Below are positions 1-5,800 of a stretch of 8,459 nucleotides of DNA, in pieces (the stretch's first letter is position 1; each line of letters starts with the position of its first letter). The notes beneath the pieces were generated by a model. The model searched no databases. It was given only the letters and a program-made list of their open reading frames with translations, and was not told the origin of the DNA. This DNA comes from Bacteroidales bacterium. Its GTDB lineage: Bacteria > Bacteroidota > Bacteroidia > Bacteroidales > UBA12077. The stretch covers positions 1 through 8,459 of the forward strand of contig DMBU01000047.1 of NCBI GenBank assembly GCA_003446015.1, given 5' to 3'. A program made the translations under genes and the position numbers.

Positions 1-149
1 TGAGATATGTTATCAGGGTTAAAGAATACCTGATCTAAACCAATGTTTTTAGCTCCTAAAACATCAACCTGAAGATCATCACCGATCATTATGCTTTCAT
101 TTATATGGGCATTTACATTTTCCAGGGCGTGTTGAAAAATAATTGGCAT
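1..149 (-). pseudogene. 5'-truncated YjjG-like HAD nucleotidase fragment
   Basis: Reading leftward from an ATG at 149, the frame stays open for 49 codons to the window edge. It contains the peptide ESIMIGDDLQVDVLGAKN followed by GLDQVFFNP. This matches the C-terminal part of YjjG-type HAD-superfamily nucleotidases, where MIGD(D/S)LxxDxxGAKNxGxDQVxFNP carries the acidic motif IV residues that bind Mg2+; the two aspartates are present here. The family removes phosphate from (non-canonical pyrimidine) nucleoside monophosphates in the cytoplasm and is usually about 230 residues long. The nucleophile motif DxDxT, the cap domain and the motif III lysine should lie upstream but are absent. A TAA stop in the same frame sits at 164-162, only four codons before the ATG, and the DNA beyond it is AT-rich and not recognisably coding. 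I read this as a remnant cut just before the usual IFxxAL helix. A small functional protein starting at 149 is possible but unlikely, because the catalytic half is missing. The rest of the fragment lies left of the window. Confidence 0.65.
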
Positions 150-250
150 AATAGAGAAAGATTAACATCAAGGAAATATACTCTTTTATAATTAATACAT
201 GATTCAGTATACTGCTAGAAAAGTTTTACTATGAAAGTTTTATAATTTAC

Positions 251-268
251 AGAAATAATTTTATTTCT
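251..268. repeat. 18-bp AT-only inverted repeat
   Basis: AGAAATAA and its exact reverse complement TTATTTCT are separated by only TT. The stem would hold two G-C pairs at most, so a stable RNA hairpin or terminator is doubtful. A protein-binding dyad or chance in AT-rich DNA are both possible. Confidence 0.3.
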
Positions 269-314
269 CAAAATCTTATTAAGAATCACTCTAAATAAGT
301 TGAATTTTTTATTG

Positions 315-329
315 TTCTAACGTTTAGAA
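315..329. repeat. Short inverted repeat TTCTAA-CGT-TTAGAA
   Basis: Two perfect 6-bp arms flank a 3-bp centre, about 140 bp before the start of the large + strand gene. The geometry suits a small operator, but six-base arms arise often by chance in DNA this AT-rich. Confidence 0.25.
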
Positions 330-346
330 TGTTTGTAAATTATGAA

Positions 347-376
347 TTTCTATTTCTTTTTCATAAAATATGTTTT
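347..376 (+). promoter_or_regulatory. Weak candidate Bacteroidota-type promoter
   Basis: TATGTTTT at 369-376 matches the Bacteroidota -7 consensus TAnnTTTG at all fixed positions but the last. TTTC at 347-350 lies 18 bp upstream and matches three of the four bases of the -33 element TTTG. If real, transcription would begin about 80 bp before the coding start at 466. The -7 candidate overlaps the palindrome at 370-383, which would suit repression by a bound protein. The match is imperfect and the region is so AT-rich that a chance match is likely. Confidence 0.2.
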
Positions 377-387
377 AAAACATGTTT
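370..387. repeat. Two overlapping perfect palindromes
   Basis: ATGTTTTAAAACAT at 370-383 is a perfect 14-bp palindrome. AAACATGTTT at 378-387 is a perfect 10-bp palindrome overlapping it by six bases. A related sequence, GTTCAAAAC at 391-399, follows and resembles the core GTTTTAAAAC at 372-381. Such clustered dyads upstream of a long secreted-protein gene could be an operator. No specific regulator family can be named from the sequence. Confidence 0.35.
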
Positions 388-465
388 AGGGTTCAAAACT
401 GTTTAACTAATTTCAATTTTCATTTTTACATAATCTAATTGGTTTCTAAAAAAATATTTTAATTA

Positions 466-3400
466 ATGGATAATATGAGATTAAAACTAGTTGTAAAATC
501 AAAATTGTTAGTAATTCTTTTAATTGGATTAAAGACATTTACATTTGCACAAGATATTGAACTGTCAGATCAGTTAGGTATTCAAAGTATGGTGCCAGCT
601 TCACCATCTGTTGCTGCATTTAATCAATATGGAAATTTCCCTGTTGATTTAGCTTTTGGTACTCCTAATATTAAAATTCCTTTACATACTGCAAAAAGTG
701 GAGATATTTTATTGCCAGTATCAATTAGCTATCATGCAGGAGGTATCAAGGTAAATAATCCAGGTAGTTGGTTGGGAATTGGTTGGAATATCAATGCCGG
801 AGGAGTAATTTCTAGACAAACGAATGGGAAACCAGATGATATTCATGATGGTTGGTTAAAAATTAGTGATGAAGTTAAAACTAAAGTTTTGAATGGAATT
901 ACTGTCGAAGAAGATTATGATATTTTAAGAAACATTGGTGAGAGTGGTGATGAAAACTCTTATGACCTAAAACCTGATATTTTTTCATATTCTATACAGG
1001 GTTACTCTGGGAAATTTATGTTTAATGAGCATAAGGAGTTAATTCTTATTCCTCACAGAAATGTTAAGATAACTCCTTTTTTTGATGCGACTTATGGCTT
1101 TATAAAAAGTTTTCTTATTGAATTGCCGGATGGAAATAAATATACTTTTACTGAACGAGAAACTACTACAGTATTAGCAGGAATGTTTAAAAATATTCCT
1201 GAACATGGATCAGCATGGTATTTGACAAGGATTGAAAATATGAAAGGGAATGATTTTATTGAAATTTCATATAATACACTTGAAGGTCCTGAAGTTTTTT
1301 ACATACCTGAAGTATTTTTAAAAACTTATACACAAAATATTGGGGGTCTTTACAATCCTGAGGGAGGTAATCTATCAAGTAAAATTTCTTATACTAATTT
1401 GGAAATAGACGAGAAAAGTGTTAATGAAATTAAATCTGCCAATAGTATATTAAAGTTTTTTTATAAAAATAGTGGCAGAAATATTGATTATATTGAGATT
1501 CAAGAACCAAATAGAGATGTCCGACAAACTATTCAATTTTCTCTATCTGATTTTCCTAATGCAACTGACTGCAGTGGTTCTCTTTGTACCAGATTTAAAT
1601 TAGATCGGGTTCAGAAGGGTGACCAAATATGGGAATTTACATATGAAGATATTGCAGAACCTCCATTAAATTCAATGGATAAGGACCATTGGGGCTATTT
1701 TAATGGAGCTAATAATTCTACATCTCCAATTCCTGATGTACGTCCCTTTGGTGGTTATCAAATATATGGTGATGGAGCTAATAGAAATACAAATCCTGAT
1801 AAAATTAAATTTGGATCATTAAATAGAATAGATTATCCAACAGGAGGATATACTATTTTTAAATTTGGCGCAAACAAAATAAGTTTAGTTAATGAAAGAG
1901 GTGAAATTAGGCATGAATTTAAAGATATTTATGTTAAAACTTTAACTTCAAATACAACAGAAACAACTACATTAGGTATTTATAATAATTGGGGAGATAG
2001 GAGTTTTTTTGTTGATGTTGATTTACCTGTAATACCAACTTGGTATCCTAGATTAGAATTGACAATTGAAGTTATAACAGACCCTTCGATTTGGAGTACT
2101 CAAGGATCTGTATATGCACACGAGCCATACTTTTTAATGACTAAGAATAACATCATGTATAATAGCTGGTATAAGGAGATTTCAAATCTAGACATATTTG
2201 AAGATAGCTATTATGATGTTTATGATAATAAATATATTTATAGAACCTCAGATTATAGAGTCTTTGGATATAATGAATATAACGATAGTGAGCTTGGAGA
2301 TACAGAAATAAAACTATCTATTTCTGAAGGTAGTACAATAAAATGTACCTTAGAAAGAGATGGATATTACTTAGAGGAAGCGTCTGAGCAAAACGCAAAT
2401 ATGTTTGTTGGAGGGTTACGAATTGAAGCAATTGAAAATTATGATGAAAATGGAAATCTCACTTCGAAAAGAATTTATAATTATACAAAACCTGAAAATC
2501 CTGTAGAGTCTTCTGCAAAACTTTTATTTGGGACTTTAGAAGATTTAATGACGAACGGGATGTATTATTATACGGTTGGTGGAGATCAGGTATGGGCTGA
2601 AGGTTGTGTTGATCATTCACAGAATATGCTTGTTATTAATGATAACCCATTTAGCAGCTTTGTTAATGGATGGGCTGTTGTTGCTTATGATTATGTTACT
2701 GAAGAAAAAGTAGATACTAATAACAAGTACCTTGGAAAAACTGAATATAGTTTTATTAATAATCTGGGAATACATAGTGCAAAAGATTATCCACCAATTC
2801 CTTTTTCAAATGAAACATGGAATTGCGGAATGCCTAAAGATATTGATATATATAATGCAGATAATGAACTTTTGAAGAAAACACATTATACATATGGATA
2901 TAAGGCATTAGACATACTTAATGCCATTTCAGTTTCAAAAAATCGAAATTATGATTGGACAGCATATTATTGTTGCTTAAATATTGGAGAATGTAATGCG
3001 GATGATAAGGATTTGGCAAGATACGCATATAGCGATTACCAAATCACTTCATTATGGAAAGAAAAAAATTATGAAGTTACAACCGAATACATTTATGATT
3101 ATAACATTTTACAAGATATTATTACTAAATCAAATAGTTATGATTATTCAAATATTAGCGAAGATGGATGGATACTCCCAAAGAAAATATCAACAACAAC
3201 TAGTAATGGTGAAACCATTGCAACTGAAAATTTGTATCAGTTTGAACTTGGAAGTTTAGAAAATTTACCTAAAGGTTTAGTTAGAGAACAAAAGAAATAT
3301 ATTGAAGAGGGAATCCGTCCTCTTACAAAAGAAAAAGTTATTTCAGCACAATCAATTGATTATTTGCATCGAAGTAATAAAATGTTAAATCTTTATAAAT

Positions 3401-5775
3401 GGGAAAGTAATTTTCCAGATGAAAACTTTACAGATTTAACTGTTGATTATGAACTTACTAAAATTAGAGATGATAATTATAATAATGAACCTACTGTGCA
3501 TATAAAATATAATATTAATGACAGGCCAGTTCAAGTTGAAACTAATAATGGATCAATAACCAGTTATATATGGGGATATAATAATATTTATCCTATTGCA
3601 AAGATTGAAAATGCTACATATGATGAAATTGAAGAAATCATTACACAAACGGATTTTGAAACATTAAATAATACAGAAGTTACAGAAAGTACAGTTAGAA
3701 ATATTCTTAATAAACTTAGGTCCAATTTGCCAAGTGCTGGGATTAATATATATACATATGATATTATTGATGGTATGTTGTCTCAAACCGATCCAAACGG
3801 ATTTATATCCTACTTTAAATATGACGATTATGGTAAATTAATCAATATCAGTGACCATAATAATAATATCTTAAAAGAATATGTATATCATTATCAGGGA
3901 CAGCCTGTTGATGAATTTACAGGTTATTATCAAATAACAACTCAAATTGAAGAGAATGGTAGAATTGATCCTGAGTATGCAACTGTAAAGGGAGGTGATG
4001 ATTTAACATTAAAAGTTATACCAGATGAATTTTACCACGTAAAAGATGTTAAGATAAATGGAATTTCTCAAGGAATATTAAATGACATTGTAATAGAAAA
4101 TATTACCAACAATAAAGTTGTTTCTGTTGAATTTGGTTTTGGACCAATAATTATTTCTAAATCAGGAAATGGAATTATTACTCTTGATAATGAAACATCA
4201 GTATTATATGGAAGTGATTTTATTTATTCCTTTACACCCGGTACAGGATATTACATAAAAGATGTTGTTGTAGATGGAGTATCAATTGGAATAAGGAGAG
4301 ACTATACATTTGAAGATGTAACATCAGCACATACTTTGTATGTTGAATTTAGTAATATTTATTTGGTTCATACCACTGTAATATATAACGAGGGAGGATC
4401 ATTTACTCCGGCAAATCCTGAGGTCGTATATGGAGACAATGTCCACATAAGAATAAGTGCGGATGAGGGTTATTATATTTATAAGATTACTTATGAAGAG
4501 GTTCCGATTGAAGGTTTAACGGAGACTACTACAGGTTATACTATACTTGTTGAAGATATTCAGCATCATGTAGGAATTGATGCAGAATTTAGAATAAAAA
4601 CCTTTGATATTACTGCATCAAAAACAGGTAGCGGAACAATAACTCCTGAAGGTACAACAACATATAATTACGGGAGTAGTAAAACCTATACTTTTACTCC
4701 TGCAACGGGATATCATGTCAGCGATGTAAAGGTTGATGGAGTATCTCAAGGAGCCTTAGGCACTTATACATTTAGTAATATTAGTGCAGATCATACTATT
4801 TCAGTCGTTTTTGCTATTAATACTTATACTATAACGGCAACAAAAACTGGAAGTGGGACTATGACACCGAGTGGTAATTCAACCGTAAATTATAACGGAA
4901 GTATTACTTATTCTTTTGCTCCTTCAACAGGCTATTACATCAAAGATGTAAAAGTAAATGGAGTTTCAAAGGGTTCTATAAGCAGTTATACTTTTAACTA
5001 TGTAAAATCTAATCAGACTCTTTCTATTGAATTTGCAATTAAAACGTATACTATTTTTACATCAACTAATTCTGGAGGCTTGATTAGTCCTGCCAATCCC
5101 GTTGTTAACTATAATAGTGATGTAACTGTAATTGCAATGCCTAGTTCAGGATATTACATATTTAAGGTAATTCTTGACGAGATTGCTGTCACGAATTTTT
5201 TATCAACAAAATATCTCAAAGCTTTTAATGATGTAACAAGTAATCATAGTTTATATGTGGAATTTAAGCATAACCCGGTTACAATAACAGCAAGTCAAAG
5301 TGGAAACGGAACTATTACACCAAGTGGAACAATTAGTATCGAATACGGTAGTAGCAAAGCCTACAGTTTTGCACCTGCCAGTGGTTATTATATAAAAAAT
5401 GTGAAAGTAAATGGAGTATCAAAAGGGGCGATTAGTAGTTATACCTTCTCAAATGTGACATCTAATCAAACTGTATGGGTTGAGTTTGCTCAAAGTCCCT
5501 ATATAAATACAAGCGTTTCCGGCTTAGGTTTTACTGAAACTGGTGGTACTAAAACATTTACGATCTCATCCAATGTCAGTTGGACTATTAGTTCAGATGT
5601 AACATGGTTTACTGTTACTCCTGTTTCTGGCACTAATAATGCTACAATAACGGTAAACTGTTCTTCAATGCCTATTAGATATACTGAGAGAAGTGGCACA
5701 ATTACCATAACCGGAGGAGGAATTACAAAATTGGTATATATTTCCCAATGGCAGGAAGGTGTAATATTAGATTAA
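466..5775 (+). CDS. Secreted Rhs/SpvB-like protein with InlB-type repeats and C-terminal BACON
   Basis: The protein has 1769 residues. Residues 1-28 form a Sec signal peptide: basic start, hydrophobic core LLVILLIGL, likely cleavage at TFA|QD. Residues about 41-121 (QYGNFPVDLAFGTPNIKIPL, SYHAGGIKV, GIGWNINAGG) match the N-terminus of large Bacteroidota Rhs-family proteins and resemble the start of SpvB/TcaC-type shells. Residues about 120-1020 are a long beta-rich region with no domain I can name. A YD-repeat segment follows at 1026-1146 (YIWGYNN at about 1034, DPNG at 1109, YDDYG, then YHYQ). Seven InlB_B-like repeats occupy 1154-1676 and a BACON fold about 1677-1769. No Rhs core and no type IX secretion C-terminal signal are visible, so its export beyond the Sec system is unresolved. 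The ATG at 475 would give a more typical signal peptide (MRLKLVVKSK) and is an equally good start; no Shine-Dalgarno separates them. The role is unknown. A surface or secreted shell with an adhesive C-terminal stalk is inference from the domains. Confidence 0.9.
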   Translation: MDNMRLKLVVKSKLLVILLIGLKTFTFAQDIELSDQLGIQSMVPASPSVAAFNQYGNFPVDLAFGTPNIKIPLHTAKSGDILLPVSISYHAGGIKVNNPGSWLGIGWNINAGGVISRQTNGKPDDIHDGWLKISDEVKTKVLNGITVEEDYDILRNIGESGDENSYDLKPDIFSYSIQGYSGKFMFNEHKELILIPHRNVKITPFFDATYGFIKSFLIELPDGNKYTFTERETTTVLAGMFKNIPEHGSAWYLTRIENMKGNDFIEISYNTLEGPEVFYIPEVFLKTYTQNIGGLYNPEGGNLSSKISYTNLEIDEKSVNEIKSANSILKFFYKNSGRNIDYIEIQEPNRDVRQTIQFSLSDFPNATDCSGSLCTRFKLDRVQKGDQIWEFTYEDIAEPPLNSMDKDHWGYFNGANNSTSPIPDVRPFGGYQIYGDGANRNTNPDKIKFGSLNRIDYPTGGYTIFKFGANKISLVNERGEIRHEFKDIYVKTLTSNTTETTTLGIYNNWGDRSFFVDVDLPVIPTWYPRLELTIEVITDPSIWSTQGSVYAHEPYFLMTKNNIMYNSWYKEISNLDIFEDSYYDVYDNKYIYRTSDYRVFGYNEYNDSELGDTEIKLSISEGSTIKCTLERDGYYLEEASEQNANMFVGGLRIEAIENYDENGNLTSKRIYNYTKPENPVESSAKLLFGTLEDLMTNGMYYYTVGGDQVWAEGCVDHSQNMLVINDNPFSSFVNGWAVVAYDYVTEEKVDTNNKYLGKTEYSFINNLGIHSAKDYPPIPFSNETWNCGMPKDIDIYNADNELLKKTHYTYGYKALDILNAISVSKNRNYDWTAYYCCLNIGECNADDKDLARYAYSDYQITSLWKEKNYEVTTEYIYDYNILQDIITKSNSYDYSNISEDGWILPKKISTTTSNGETIATENLYQFELGSLENLPKGLVREQKKYIEEGIRPLTKEKVISAQSIDYLHRSNKMLNLYKWESNFPDENFTDLTVDYELTKIRDDNYNNEPTVHIKYNINDRPVQVETNNGSITSYIWGYNNIYPIAKIENATYDEIEEIITQTDFETLNNTEVTESTVRNILNKLRSNLPSAGINIYTYDIIDGMLSQTDPNGFISYFKYDDYGKLINISDHNNNILKEYVYHYQGQPVDEFTGYYQITTQIEENGRIDPEYATVKGGDDLTLKVIPDEFYHVKDVKINGISQGILNDIVIENITNNKVVSVEFGFGPIIISKSGNGIITLDNETSVLYGSDFIYSFTPGTGYYIKDVVVDGVSIGIRRDYTFEDVTSAHTLYVEFSNIYLVHTTVIYNEGGSFTPANPEVVYGDNVHIRISADEGYYIYKITYEEVPIEGLTETTTGYTILVEDIQHHVGIDAEFRIKTFDITASKTGSGTITPEGTTTYNYGSSKTYTFTPATGYHVSDVKVDGVSQGALGTYTFSNISADHTISVVFAINTYTITATKTGSGTMTPSGNSTVNYNGSITYSFAPSTGYYIKDVKVNGVSKGSISSYTFNYVKSNQTLSIEFAIKTYTIFTSTNSGGLISPANPVVNYNSDVTVIAMPSSGYYIFKVILDEIAVTNFLSTKYLKAFNDVTSNHSLYVEFKHNPVTITASQSGNGTITPSGTISIEYGSSKAYSFAPASGYYIKNVKVNGVSKGAISSYTFSNVTSNQTVWVEFAQSPYINTSVSGLGFTETGGTKTFTISSNVSWTISSDVTWFTVTPVSGTNNATITVNCSSMPIRYTERSGTITITGGGITKLVYISQWQEGVILD
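3925..5493 (+). repeat. Seven tandem InlB_B-like beta repeats inside the large protein
   Basis: The array covers residues about 1154-1676 in units of 71-80 residues, starting near nucleotides 3925, 4144, 4357, 4597, 4819, 5041 and 5272. Typical signatures are SGxGTITPxG, YGSSKxYxFxPxxGYYIKDV, KVNGVSKG, YTFSNV and a closing SVxFA. These match the divergent InlB B-repeat family of small beta domains found in adhesins and other surface proteins. Units 3 and 6 are a longer subtype, with GGxxxPANPxVxY and an insertion after GYYI(Y/F)K. Units 1 and 4 share YHV and SQG; units 2 and 5 share GYYIKDV; unit 7 is closest to unit 5. The array most likely forms a rigid extension presenting the BACON domain. 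Direct adhesion is possible but unproven. Confidence 0.85.
5494..5772 (+). other. C-terminal BACON domain of the large protein
   Basis: Residues 1677-1769 contain the pattern of a BACON domain: TKTFTISSNVSWTIS, a tryptophan-bearing WFTVTPVSG turn, NATITVNCSS, a basic RYTERSGTITITGGG strand, and a final LVYISQWQ. BACON (Bacteroidetes-associated carbohydrate-binding often N-terminal) modules are about 80-90 residues long. They are proposed to bind carbohydrate or mucin, though in some enzymes they act only as spacers. The usual placement is N-terminal or internal; here it forms the extreme C-terminus, followed by only about five residues. Confidence 0.8.
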
Positions 5776-5800
5776 TTAAGCATGATAAAATATTAAGATT
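5776..5800 (+). other. 25-bp intergenic gap inside a probable two-gene operon
   Basis: The gap between the two Rhs-like genes is AT-rich, contains no hairpin that could act as a terminator and no Shine-Dalgarno motif. The short distance and shared direction favour co-transcription from a promoter before 466. A four-codon ATG frame at 5782 is followed at once by a stop and is not a gene. Confidence 0.6.

Larger units (their letters stand above)
165..465. other. AT-rich intergenic region with no recognisable gene
   Basis: This stretch separates the HAD fragment, which reads left, from the large Rhs-like gene, which reads right. It is extremely AT-rich, stops are frequent in all frames I looked at, and I recognise no RNA gene and no missing N-terminal nucleotidase sequence. 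It holds several small dyad symmetries (251-268, 315-329, and 370-387), listed separately, and a 9-bp direct repeat AAAGTTTTA at 220-228 and 234-242. It is the only place where a promoter for the + strand gene pair can lie. The region may also contain the junction at which the nucleotidase gene was broken. Confidence 0.6.

Noticed and set aside
251..268. Inverted repeat considered as a terminator
   Set aside because: The stem is almost all A-T with a 2-base centre, has no GC-rich portion, and no gene ends next to it in the right orientation.
165..465. Mobile-element end or attachment site near the broken nucleotidase gene
   Set aside because: I found no tRNA, no transposase remnant and no paired terminal inverted repeat; only short AT-rich dyads are present.
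2984..3259. 91-codon + strand frame within the first Rhs gene
   Set aside because: It overlaps the real frame in another phase, and its translation is dominated by I, K, Q and M from AT-rich codons.
3925..5493. Tandem repeats considered as a CRISPR-like or DNA-level repeat array
   Set aside because: The units are 213-240 bp long, in frame, and conserved as protein rather than as DNA, so they are protein domain repeats.
5499..5708. 69-codon minus strand frame opposite the BACON domain
   Set aside because: It is the complement of a beta-rich repetitive coding stretch. It has no motif and no independent context.
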